Assembly (NCBI GenBank): GCA_963727465.1
Contig: CAVSGL010000016.1
Coordinates: 1 to 54,422, forward strand
From: VRUE01 sp963727465
GTDB taxonomy: Bacteria; Actinomycetota; Thermoleophilia; Solirubrobacterales; 70-9
DNA length: 54,422 nt
Reading direction: 5' to 3'
Below are positions 31,331 through 39,032 of the stretch, piece after piece. The position numbers were made by a program, and so were the translations under genes. The notes beneath the pieces were generated by a model. It searched no databases. It was not told the origin of the DNA and saw only the letters and a program-made list of their open reading frames with translations. Within the stretch, counting starts at the first letter, position 1. Each line of letters begins with the position of its first letter.

Positions 31331-32947
31331 TCAGTGCCGGAAGTGGCGGTGCTTGGTGAAGACCATCGGGATGCCGGCGGCGTCGCAGGCCTCGATCACC
31401 TCGGCGTCGCGTTTGGAGCCGCCGGGCTGGATCACGCAGTCGGCGCCGGCGTCGATCGCGGCCTGGGGGCCGTCGGCGAAGGGGAAGAAGGCGTCTGAGG
31501 CGACGGCGGAGCCGGCGAGCAGGGAGCCGGCCTCATCGCCGCGGGCGTCGCGGCACTTCTCGACCGCGAGGCGGACCGAGTCGACGCGGCTCATCTGACC
31601 GGCGCCGATGCCGAGCGTCGCGCCGCCCTTGGCGATCACGATCGCGTTCGAGCGCACGTGGCGCACCACCGTCCAGGCGAACAGCATGTCCTCCCACTGG
31701 GAGTCGCTCGGCTGTGTCTCGGTCACCGTCTCCATGATCTGGCGCGGCTCCGGATCGCCGTCGCGGTCCTGGATCAGCAGGCCGCCGCGGACGCGCTTGA
31801 CGTCGCGTTCGCTCGGGTCGGCCTGGCGGCGCTCCTCGTCGCAGAGGATGCGGATCGACTCCTTCTGCTGGAGCACCTCGAGCGCGCCGTCCTCGAAGCC
31901 CGGCGCCAGCAGCACCTCGACGAAGTTCTCGTGCAGCGCCTCGGCCAGCGCCACGTCGACCGGCCGGTTGATCGCGATCACGCTGCCGTAGGCGGAGACC
32001 GGGTCGCAGGCGAGCGCCTTGCGGTAGGCGTCGAGCGCGTCCTCGCCGACCGCCGCCCCGCAGGGGTTGTTGTGCTTGACGATCGTGCAGGCGGGCGGCT
32101 CGAAGTCTTCGTTCAGCCGCCGCGCCGAGTCGAGGTCGAGCACGTTGTTGAACGAGAGCGCCTTGCCGTGCAGCTTCGCCACCCCGGCGAGGATGTGGCT
32201 GCGCAGCCCCGCCTCCGAGTAGAGCGCCGCCCGCTGGTGCGGGTTCTCGCCGTAGGCGAGGTCGAGCTCCTTCTCGTAGGAGACCGTGAGGTGCTCGGGG
32301 AAGTCCTCGTAGGAGGTCGAGAACCAGCGGCTGATCGCGGCGTCGTAGCGGGCGGTCTGGGCGAAGGCCTCGTTGGCCAGCCAGTGCCGCGTGCTCGCCG
32401 AGATCTCGCCGCCCGACTCCTCCAGCTCGGCGCAGACGGCGTCGTAGGACTCCGGTTTGACGACGACGGCGACGCCCTCGTGGTTCTTCGCCGCGGCGCG
32501 GATCATCGTCGGCCCGCCGATGTCGATGTTCTCGACCGCGACCCGCTCGTCGACCTCGTGGCCGGCGACGGTCTGCTCGAACGGGTAGAGGTTGACGCAG
32601 ACCAGGTCGATCGGCTCGATCCCCTCGCGCTCGAGCACCGCCATGTGCTCGGCCTCGTCGCGCCGCGCCAGCAGCGCCGCGTGCAGCCGCGGGTGCAGGG
32701 TCTTCACGCGGCCGCCGAGGATCTCGGCCTGGCCGGTGAACTCGGAGACGTCGGCGACCTCGAGCCCCGCCTCGCGCAGGGCGCTCGCGGTGCCGCCGGT
32801 CGAGAGGATCTCGACCCCCTGCGCAGCCAGCGTCCTGGCGAAGTCGGCGACGCCGGTCTTGTCGGAGACCGAGACCAGCGCCCGGCGCACCCGGATCGAG
32901 CCGTCGCTCACGGCCTCGGTCGGGGTGTCTGCTGGGGCCTCAGTCAT
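31331..32947 (-). CDS. purH: Bifunctional AICAR transformylase / IMP cyclohydrolase PurH
   Basis: A 538-residue enzyme of the last two steps to IMP. The N-terminal IMP cyclohydrolase (20-220) shows LVSVSDKTGVADFARTL, ILSTGGTASALREAG, GRVKTLHPRLHAALL and NLYPFEQTVAG. The C-terminal transformylase (220-538) shows LAYGENPHQRAALY, KALSFNNVLDLDSA, TIVKHNNPCGAAVG, SNAIVIAKGGATLGIGAGQM and ASDAFFPFADG. The length is normal. Its ATG overlaps the purN stop by 8 bases. It ends the purF-N-H block. Confidence 0.97.
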   Translation of the reverse strand: MTEAPADTPTEAVSDGSIRVRRALVSVSDKTGVADFARTLAAQGVEILSTGGTASALREAGLEVADVSEFTGQAEILGGRVKTLHPRLHAALLARRDEAEHMAVLEREGIEPIDLVCVNLYPFEQTVAGHEVDERVAVENIDIGGPTMIRAAAKNHEGVAVVVKPESYDAVCAELEESGGEISASTRHWLANEAFAQTARYDAAISRWFSTSYEDFPEHLTVSYEKELDLAYGENPHQRAALYSEAGLRSHILAGVAKLHGKALSFNNVLDLDSARRLNEDFEPPACTIVKHNNPCGAAVGEDALDAYRKALACDPVSAYGSVIAINRPVDVALAEALHENFVEVLLAPGFEDGALEVLQQKESIRILCDEERRQADPSERDVKRVRGGLLIQDRDGDPEPRQIMETVTETQPSDSQWEDMLFAWTVVRHVRSNAIVIAKGGATLGIGAGQMSRVDSVRLAVEKCRDARGDEAGSLLAGSAVASDAFFPFADGPQAAIDAGADCVIQPGGSKRDAEVIEACDAAGIPMVFTKHRHFRH

Positions 32948-33560
32948 CGGAGACGACGACCGCGCGGCGGTCGTCGGCGTCGATGCTAACCCGCCCGGCC
33001 GCGATCATGCGGATCGCCTCCGGGTAGAGCTCGTGCTCGACCGCGTGGACCGCCGCCTCCAGCCGCTCGCGGTCGCGATCGGCCGGTACCGGCACCTCGC
33101 GCTGGACGATCGGCGGGCCGGTGTCGACGCCCTCGTCGACGAAGTGGACGGTCACCCCGGTCGTCTCGACCCCGGCGTCGAGCGCCTGCCCGATCGCGTC
33201 GAGCCCCGGGAAGGCCGGCAGCAGCGCCGGGTGGACGTTGACCACGCGGTTGCGGAAGCGGGCGACGAAGGCGGGGGAGAGCAGCTGCATGTAGCCGGCG
33301 AGGACGACGAGGTCGGCGCCGCGCGCCTCGATCCACTCGGCCATCGCCGCGTCCCGCGCGTCGCGCCCCGCGTACTGCTCGCGCGGGAAGGCGCCGGTCT
33401 CGACCCCGGCCGCCCGCGCCCGCTCCAGTGCCCGCGCCGCCGGCTTGTCCGAGCCGACCGCGGCCACCTCGATCCCCTCGCGTCCGTGCAGCCTGTCGAG
33501 GATCGCCTGCAGGTTGGTGCCGGAGCCGCTGGCCAGAACGACGATGCGAAAGCCGCTCAC
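32940..33560 (-). CDS. purN: Phosphoribosylglycinamide formyltransferase PurN
   Basis: A 206-residue formyl-THF-dependent GAR transformylase. Motifs: VVLASGSGTNLQAILD (residues 7-22), AGYMQLLSPAFVARFRNRVVNVHPALLPAFPGLDAI (95-130) with the catalytic Asn and His, and VTVHFVDEGVDTGPPI near 138. The GTG start at 33560 has no ribosome binding site: palindromic repeat copy E ends about 8 bp upstream. Translation may depend on coupling from purF, although the purF stop is 58 bp away. Confidence 0.95.
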   Translation of the reverse strand: MSGFRIVVLASGSGTNLQAILDRLHGREGIEVAAVGSDKPAARALERARAAGVETGAFPREQYAGRDARDAAMAEWIEARGADLVVLAGYMQLLSPAFVARFRNRVVNVHPALLPAFPGLDAIGQALDAGVETTGVTVHFVDEGVDTGPPIVQREVPVPADRDRERLEAAVHAVEHELYPEAIRMIAAGRVSIDADDRRAVVVSDD

Positions 33561-33567
33561 AACGGGA

Positions 33568-33613
33568 GCGCGGTCGAGGTTATCGTCGCTATGCGGGGAA
33601 AAGCTCTACCGCG
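33568..33613 (+). repeat. Palindromic repeat, copy E (between purF and purN)
   Basis: GCGCGGTCGAGGTTAT on the left and GAAAAGCTCTACCGCG on the right, with a CGCTATGCGG core. It fills the 58-bp gap between the purF stop and the purN start. A hairpin here could change the relative amounts of PurF and PurN/PurH. Confidence 0.8.
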
Positions 33614-33618
33614 GGCGG

Positions 33619-35055
33619 TCATGGAGCGGCCGGGACGGTCTCCAGGGCGAATTTGCCGTTTGCGTCCACCGGGTCGCCGAGCGGGTAGCGCCCCGTGAAG
33701 CAGGCGTCGCAGTGGTCTTCGGGGCGGGTGCCGACCGCCTCGTAGACGCCGTCGATCGAGAGGTAGGCGAGCGAGTCGGCGCCGAGCTCGTCGGCGATCT
33801 CCTCGATCGTGCGCTCGTGGGCGATCATCTCCTCGCGGGTCGACATGTCGACGCCGTAGTGGCAGGGGTTGCGGATCGGCGGCGCCGAGATCCGCAGGTG
33901 CACCTCGCTCGCCCCGGCGTCGCGCAGCATGCCGACGATCTGCCGCGTCGTGTTGCCGCGCACGATCGAGTCGTCGACGACGACCAGCCGCCTGCCGGCG
34001 ACGATCTCCGGCAGCGGGTTGAACTTGAGCCGCAGCCCGCGCTTGCGCAGCTCCTGCCCGGGCTGGATGAAGGTGCGGGCGACGTAGCGGTTCTTGATCA
34101 GGCCGTCGTCGCGCGGCAGCCCCGAGGCGCGTGCCAGCCCCGCCGCCGCCGGGTTGCCCGAGTCCGGCACCCCGATCACCAGGTCGGCCTCGACCGGCGA
34201 CTCGCGCCAGAGGATCTCGCCCATCCGGCCGCGCACCTCCTGTAGCACCTTGCCCTCGAGCCGGCTGTCGGGGCGCGAGAAGTAGATGTGCTCGAAGACG
34301 CAGTGGGCGGGGCGCCCGGCCTTGACGATCTGGCGCGTGTCGAGCCCGCGCTCGGTCAGCGAGACCATCTCGCCGGGCCGCACCTCGCGCAGCAGCTCGG
34401 CGCCGACGATGTCGAAGGCGCAGCTCTCGGAGGCGACGACGAAGCGCTGTCCGAGCCGGCCGAGCGAGAGCGGCCGCACCCCGTGCGGGTCGCGGAAGGC
34501 GACGACCGCGTGCTTGGTCATCGCCACGGTCGAGTAGGCGCCCTCCAGGCGCGGCATCACCGCGGCGACCGCGTCCTCGACGAAGCGGCCCTCGTGCGAG
34601 GAGATCAGCGCCGCGATGATCTCCGAGTCGGAGGTCCCGCGGAAGGCGACCCCGTCCTCCTTCAGCTCGCTCCAGAGCTCGACCGCGTTGGTCAGGTTGC
34701 CGTTGTGGGCGAGCGCCAGCTCGCGGCCGTCGTCGCGCCAGACCGGCTGCGCGTTCTCCCAGGAGCCGCCGCCGGTGGTCGAGTAGCGCACGTGGCCGAT
34801 CGCCATGTCGCCCTCCAGCGCCCGCAGCTTCTCCTCGTCGAAGACCTGCGAGACGAGGCCGGAGTCGCGCATCGTCGTGATGTGGCCGCCCTCGCAGGTG
34901 GCGATCCCGGCCGACTCCTGGCCGCGGTGCTGGAGCGCGTAGAGGCCGAAGTAGGCGAGCCGAGCGACGTCGTGGCCGGGCGCGTATATGCCGAACACCC
35001 CGCATTCCTCGCGCGGGCCATCGCGATCTATCGGCTGCCCCTGGGGCGGAGTCAA
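33619..35055 (-). CDS. purF: Amidophosphoribosyltransferase PurF
   Basis: A 478-residue enzyme that commits PRPP to purine synthesis. A 17-residue propeptide precedes the nucleophile C18 (EECGVFGIY). The glutaminase domain shows ALQHRGQESAGIA, GHVRYSTTG, ALAHNGNLTN and GTSDSEIIA. The PRT domain has VVVDDSIVRGNTTRQIV, the PRPP loop, near 360. Cys residues for a [4Fe-4S] cluster occur (AFDIV region Cys, NPCHYGVD, CDACFTG). It heads the purF-N-H block; upstream is an 83-bp gap to a secreted-protein gene. Confidence 0.97.
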   Translation of the reverse strand: MTPPQGQPIDRDGPREECGVFGIYAPGHDVARLAYFGLYALQHRGQESAGIATCEGGHITTMRDSGLVSQVFDEEKLRALEGDMAIGHVRYSTTGGGSWENAQPVWRDDGRELALAHNGNLTNAVELWSELKEDGVAFRGTSDSEIIAALISSHEGRFVEDAVAAVMPRLEGAYSTVAMTKHAVVAFRDPHGVRPLSLGRLGQRFVVASESCAFDIVGAELLREVRPGEMVSLTERGLDTRQIVKAGRPAHCVFEHIYFSRPDSRLEGKVLQEVRGRMGEILWRESPVEADLVIGVPDSGNPAAAGLARASGLPRDDGLIKNRYVARTFIQPGQELRKRGLRLKFNPLPEIVAGRRLVVVDDSIVRGNTTRQIVGMLRDAGASEVHLRISAPPIRNPCHYGVDMSTREEMIAHERTIEEIADELGADSLAYLSIDGVYEAVGTRPEDHCDACFTGRYPLGDPVDANGKFALETVPAAP

Positions 35056-35138
35056 AGCGCGTGTTCCTCGCGTTGGGGGAGACGTGACGCGCAGGCAGAC
35101 TGCCTACCCCGGCAGGGTAGCAGCGGCACCGGGCGCGC

Positions 35139-36158
35139 CTATCGGCGCTTGTGGTGGCGAGAGCGTCCGCGACGGAGCTTGGACTCGCTCCCGATCCGCT
35201 TGCGGCCGTGCAACCTGACGACGAATTCTTCGGTCGTCTGCTCGCCGACCTCGTCGGTCGCCGTGACGGCGATCCGCGCCCGCAGCGACCGCTTCGGCTT
35301 CAGCTTCGCCAGGCGCAACAGCACCGCCTTGGGCAGCGCCAGCCTGAAGCGCGCGGCGTGGTCGGGTCCAACGGTCTTCTTGCCCGCTTCGAGGCCGACG
35401 ACGCGCGGGCGACGCCGGATCCTCCAGCCGATCCTGCCGGCGACGCTGACGGGCGCCCGCGAGCTGACCCGGACGGTGACCAGGATCGCTCGCCGCTTGG
35501 CGACTCCGGCGGCCTTCAGTTCGACCACGGGGCAGGCGCTCGTCCGCGGCCCGCTCGCCGTGCACTCGTCCGAGCCCGGGCCTTCCGGGCCGGGGCCAGG
35601 GCGTGGTCCGTAAGCGAGCGTCGCCATGACCGGAGCGCTCAAGGTGGGTCGGAATTCCGGCGGGCCGACCGCGTCGCCGAGTGGGGGATCTCCTTCGAGC
35701 AACAGGGCCGAGTGGCCTTCCTCTTCCTTGCAGAGCAGGGTCCCTTCCGGCCCGTACAGCCCGATCCTGGCGTATTCCGGCACCTCAAGCCGGGTCGTGA
35801 AGGTATTGATGCCCGGTGACACGGTCTTCAGCTCGCTCTCCGCGACCTTCCGCAGTTCGTTTTCGGAGACCTGCTTGAAGACGACCAGCTTCTCCGGCAG
35901 GGGCGGCACCCCCGGAGCCGCGTGCACGGTCCAGCTGGTGATCGCGTCGCCGCTTTCGGGAGGGACGCCGGAGGGGAGCGTCAGGTCCGTCTCCCCGTTG
36001 CCGCTGACGAGAACGGTCTGCCCGGTGAGGGTTTCGTCGCCCGTGCAGCGGTCTCCGAGTTCCGATGGCAGCGCCGCGGCGGATGGGGCGCAAGTCAGCG
36101 CAAGCGCAGCGAGCAGCGCGCCGATGATCGTCCCCCGCCGGACCGACATTCGCCTCAT
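35139..36158 (-). CDS. Secreted protein of unknown function
   Basis: A 339-residue protein with a signal peptide (residues 1-28: MRRMSVRRGTIIGALLAALA, cleavage after an AAA motif). The mature part is beta-rich with a possible disulfide pair (CTGDET near 38, LLCKEEEG near 143) and a central Pro/Gly-rich linker (PRPGPGPEGPG). The last 110 residues form a basic beta domain with the pattern VTVRVSSRAPVSVAGRIGW, and a very basic tail (RRGRSRHHKRR). Similar basic C-terminal domains occur in the PKD protein at 6471-8192. Function unknown. Confidence 0.7.
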   Translation of the reverse strand: MRRMSVRRGTIIGALLAALALTCAPSAAALPSELGDRCTGDETLTGQTVLVSGNGETDLTLPSGVPPESGDAITSWTVHAAPGVPPLPEKLVVFKQVSENELRKVAESELKTVSPGINTFTTRLEVPEYARIGLYGPEGTLLCKEEEGHSALLLEGDPPLGDAVGPPEFRPTLSAPVMATLAYGPRPGPGPEGPGSDECTASGPRTSACPVVELKAAGVAKRRAILVTVRVSSRAPVSVAGRIGWRIRRRPRVVGLEAGKKTVGPDHAARFRLALPKAVLLRLAKLKPKRSLRARIAVTATDEVGEQTTEEFVVRLHGRKRIGSESKLRRGRSRHHKRR

Positions 36159-36164
36159 TCTGAC

Positions 36165-36788
36165 CTATCGGCCGGCCGACAGCAACTGCCCGAGCGCTTT
36201 GTGGAGGCCGGCGACGGCGGACTCGAGCGGGGCGTCGTCGCCGGCGGCGCGGGCGCGGATCAGGGCGCCCTCGATCGTCGAGACGACGAGGCCGGCGAAG
36301 TTGGCCGCCTCCTTCTCCGCCACCCCCTCGTCCTCGAGCGCGGCCGCGATCGGCGCTTCCCAGCTGCGGAAGGCCTCGGTCGCGGCGGCGGCCAGCGCCG
36401 GGTCCTCGGGACGGGCGAGCGCGGCGGCGGCGACCGGGCAGCCGAGCCGCTCGGGGCGGTCCTTGACCCGGCGGCGGAAGATCTCGCCGAACATCGTCAG
36501 CGTCTCGCCCAGCCCGCGCTCGGCCAGCGAGCGCTCGATCGCGGCCCGCACCTCGCGGCCCTCGAGCTCGGCCGCCTCGACCGCGAGCTGGCTCTTGCCG
36601 CCGGGGAAGTGGTGGTAGATCGAGCCGCGCGGGGCCCGGCCGACTGCGGCCACGTCGCGCAGCTCCATCCCCGCGTAGCCCTTCTCGGCGAGCAGCCTGC
36701 GGGCGCCGGCGAGCAGCCGCTCGCGGCCGTCGCGCCGCGACGGCTCGAGCGCCTGCGCGTCTGCGAGTCGCGTTATGCCCACGGACAT
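36165..36788 (-). CDS. TetR-family repressor of the adjacent MFS exporter
   Basis: A 207-residue regulator. The N-terminal DNA-binding domain (18-65) reads RERLLAGARRLLAEKGYAGM, ELRDVAAVGRAPRGSIYHHF, PGGKSQLAVEAAE, a typical TetR helix-turn-helix. The C-terminal ligand domain has GCPVAAAAL near 115, usual for the TetR_C_33/LmrA-like branch. I chose ATG 36788 (MSVGITRLAD); longer frames overlap the divergent gene. It is divergent from the MFS gene with 19 bp between the starts, so it most likely represses it. Confidence 0.9.
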   Translation of the reverse strand: MSVGITRLADAQALEPSRRDGRERLLAGARRLLAEKGYAGMELRDVAAVGRAPRGSIYHHFPGGKSQLAVEAAELEGREVRAAIERSLAERGLGETLTMFGEIFRRRVKDRPERLGCPVAAAALARPEDPALAAAATEAFRSWEAPIAAALEDEGVAEKEAANFAGLVVSTIEGALIRARAAGDDAPLESAVAGLHKALGQLLSAGR

Positions 36789-36827
36789 AGTATAGTCGCG
36801 CCGCACGATGTATGACCGTGGACATAG
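36776..36827. promoter_or_regulatory. Direct repeats over the tetR/MFS start codons
   Basis: TGCCCACGGACATAG (36776-36790) and TGACCGTGGACATAG (36813-36827) agree at 12 of 15 positions, 37 bp apart, and cover both annotated starts. They are candidate operator half-sites. If the MFS protein starts at GTG 36835, they would lie in the leader of both genes. Confidence 0.4.
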
Positions 36828-38229
36828 AGCGGCGGTGGCGATCGCCTCTGCCGGCGCCTTCGTCGCCTTCCTCGACACGACGATCGTCAACATCGCCTTC
36901 CCCGACATCTCGGCCTCCTTCGCCGGCTCGGGGCGCGACGCGCTCTCCTGGGTGCTCGACGGCTACTTCGTCGTGATCGCGGCGCTGCTCGTGCCGGCCG
37001 GCGGGCTCGCCGACCGCTTCGGCCACAGGCGGATCTTCCTGCTCGGCGTCGCCGGCTTCACCACGGCGAGCCTGCTCTGCGCGCTGGCGCCGACCCTGCC
37101 GCTGCTGATCGCCTTCCGCGTCCTACAGGGCGTCGGCGCGGCGCTGATCGCGCCCGCCTCGCTGGCGATCGTGCTCGACAGCTTCCCGCACGAGAAGCGC
37201 GCGACCGGCGTCGGCCTCTGGGGCGCCGCGGCGGCCGCCGCGGCGGCGACCGGCCCGACCCTCGGCGGCGCGCTGGTCGAGCTGGGCGACTGGCGCCTCG
37301 TCTTCCTCGTCAACCTGCCGCTCGGCGCCGCGATCGTCTGGGCCGGCCGCCGTCGCCTCGCCGAGCGCCCGACCCGCGACCATCGCCTGCCCGACCTGCC
37401 GGGCGCGGCGCTGCTGGCGCTCTCGCTGGCGCTGCTGACCCTGGCGATCGTCGAGGGCAACGACTGGGGCTGGGCCGCCGGCCCGACGCTCGGCTGCTTC
37501 GCCGCCGCCGCGGCGCTGCTCGGGGCGATGATCCGGCGCAGCCGCACCCACCCGCGGCCGATCGTCGAACCGGAGCTCTTCGCCCACGGCTCCTTCCGCA
37601 TCGGCAACCTCGGCACGCTGCTCTTCTCCGCCGCCTTCTTCTCGATCGTCCTCGGCAACGTCCTCTTCCTCACCTCGATCTGGGGCTACACCGTGCTCCA
37701 GGCCGGCCTCGCGACCCTGCCCGGCCCGGCGCTGACGACGATCGTCTCCGGGCCCGCCGGCCGGCTCGCCGACCGCTTCGGGCAGCGTGCCGTCGTCGTC
37801 CCCGGCACCGTCGTCTTCGCCGCGGGCGTCTGGGTGCTGCGCTCGGCCGGCGCCGAGCCCGACTGGCTCGGCCTCTGGCTGCCGGGCGCGGCCCTGACCG
37901 GGACCGGAATCGGCCTCGCCTTCCCGACCCTCGGCTCGGCCGCGGTCCGCGACGTCCCCGCCGACCGCTTCGCCACCGCGTCCGCCGTCAACGCCGCCTT
38001 CCGCCAGGTAGGCGCCGTGCTCGGCACGGCGATCCTCGTCGCGATCGTCGGCGAACCGGCGACCCTGCCGGACGCGCTCTCGGCCTCCGACGACGCCTAC
38101 CTGTTCGCGGTGCTCGCGGCGCTCGCCTCGGGCGCCGTCACCCTCGCCCTGCGCCGGGTTGAAAGCACCGTCGACGAGCTCGAACCTGATCCCCTGGCCC
38201 ACCCTCATCCGGAAGTCAGCGCCGGGTAG
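36808..38229 (+). CDS. MFS drug exporter, DHA2 (14-TM) type
   Basis: A 473-residue proton-coupled exporter with about 14 helices. Motif C-like and A-like segments are visible: FLDTTIVNIAFPDI (helix 1), LADRFGHRRIFLLG (motif A, near 72), RVLQGVGAALIAPASLAIV near 105, GPTLGGALVELGDWR (motif C) near 148, and WRLVFLVNLPLG. The DTTIVN signature is characteristic of the DHA2 family (EmrB/QacA type). The start could be ATG 36808 or GTG 36835; relatives begin close to VAIASAGAFVAFLD. Divergent from and probably controlled by the TetR gene. Confidence 0.92.
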   Translation: MYDRGHRAAVAIASAGAFVAFLDTTIVNIAFPDISASFAGSGRDALSWVLDGYFVVIAALLVPAGGLADRFGHRRIFLLGVAGFTTASLLCALAPTLPLLIAFRVLQGVGAALIAPASLAIVLDSFPHEKRATGVGLWGAAAAAAAATGPTLGGALVELGDWRLVFLVNLPLGAAIVWAGRRRLAERPTRDHRLPDLPGAALLALSLALLTLAIVEGNDWGWAAGPTLGCFAAAAALLGAMIRRSRTHPRPIVEPELFAHGSFRIGNLGTLLFSAAFFSIVLGNVLFLTSIWGYTVLQAGLATLPGPALTTIVSGPAGRLADRFGQRAVVVPGTVVFAAGVWVLRSAGAEPDWLGLWLPGAALTGTGIGLAFPTLGSAAVRDVPADRFATASAVNAAFRQVGAVLGTAILVAIVGEPATLPDALSASDDAYLFAVLAALASGAVTLALRRVESTVDELEPDPLAHPHPEVSAG

Positions 38230-38389
38230 TGCTCGATGCCGGGTGTGCGTTGCCCGTTGCCCGCTGCTGGGCTGACGGTGCACGTATTGCGCTGCCCCGG
38301 CGCAACCGGTAGGGGTTCCGATCCCTTGGATGCGGCCCTTTTGGCCGGGCCCGGCCTTGGCGCTCGCCCTTCGGGACTACCTGCTCGCG

Positions 38390-38860
38390 CTACTCGATCA
38401 GCGGCGTGGTCCAGTTGTGCGCCTGGAGCTCGGTGTCCAGCTCGCGCCGCTGCTTGGCCAGCTGATCGAGCTGCGACTGGAGCTCGCCGACCGACACCTG
38501 CCGGACCATGCGGATCTCCGAGCGGCCATAGCGGAAGAGGCCTCGGCCGCCCTCGTCCGTGGCCGCCCTGATCACGCCCCGCAGCCCTCCCTGGCGCAGG
38601 TCGAGCACGTCGCGGCGGGCGAGGCCTTCGGTCACGGTCCCCCCGCTGGGCAGCTGCGTGCTCGCGTTGGTGTGATTGATGCCGGCGATCAGCTCCTCCA
38701 GCTCGTCGCAGACCGAGCCAAGCTCTGCCAGAAGCTCATCCGGGCTCTCCGGCGGTTCGTCTCCCTCCTGCACCAGCGCGCTTGCCTGCAAGCGGTCCTG
38801 AATTTGCCCGACCCGCTTCTGCAGATCGGCCCGGCGACTGAGCGCTTCTCCGACGATCAT
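38390..38860 (-). CDS. DIP1984-family protein
   Basis: A 156-residue cytoplasmic protein, helical, with two coiled-coil-like ends (ALSRRADLQKRVGQIQDRLQ; ELQSQLDQLAKQRRELDTEL) and a conserved centre INHTNASTQLPSGGTVTEGL, ARRDVLDLR. The layout matches the DIP1984 family, whose function is unknown. I chose ATG 38860 (MIVGEALSRR). The 160 bp on its 3' side (38230-38389) have no gene that I can see. Upstream is an AT-rich stretch with tandem repeats, unlike the rest of the region, so it may have been acquired. Confidence 0.75.
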   Translation of the reverse strand: MIVGEALSRRADLQKRVGQIQDRLQASALVQEGDEPPESPDELLAELGSVCDELEELIAGINHTNASTQLPSGGTVTEGLARRDVLDLRQGGLRGVIRAATDEGGRGLFRYGRSEIRMVRQVSVGELQSQLDQLAKQRRELDTELQAHNWTTPLIE

Positions 38861-38913
38861 GCACTCAGAGTAGCAGACAAAAGAATACGCAGCGTATTCG
38901 TCTCTTAGCGCCT

Positions 38914-38982
38914 GCAACCGGGGAAATATCAGCTATGCAACCGGGAGAATGACAGCCACATAACCGGGAGAAAACCAGGATT
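38914..38982 (+). repeat. Three 23-bp tandem repeats upstream of the DIP1984 gene
   Basis: Three units of exactly 23 bp start at 38914, 38937 and 38960, with the shared core AACCGGGAGAA (AACCGGGGAAA in the first). A partial fourth (CAACC) follows at 38984. Next to them is the near-perfect palindrome GAATACGCAGCGTATTC at 38883-38899. The stretch 38861-39032 is AT-rich for this genome. It may bind a regulator or be an old insertion-sequence end; no transposase is near. Confidence 0.7.
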
Positions 38983-39032
38983 TCAACCAGCAAAAAAGAA
39001 GAATCCCGATGGGCAAAATGTAAAACGAGTTG

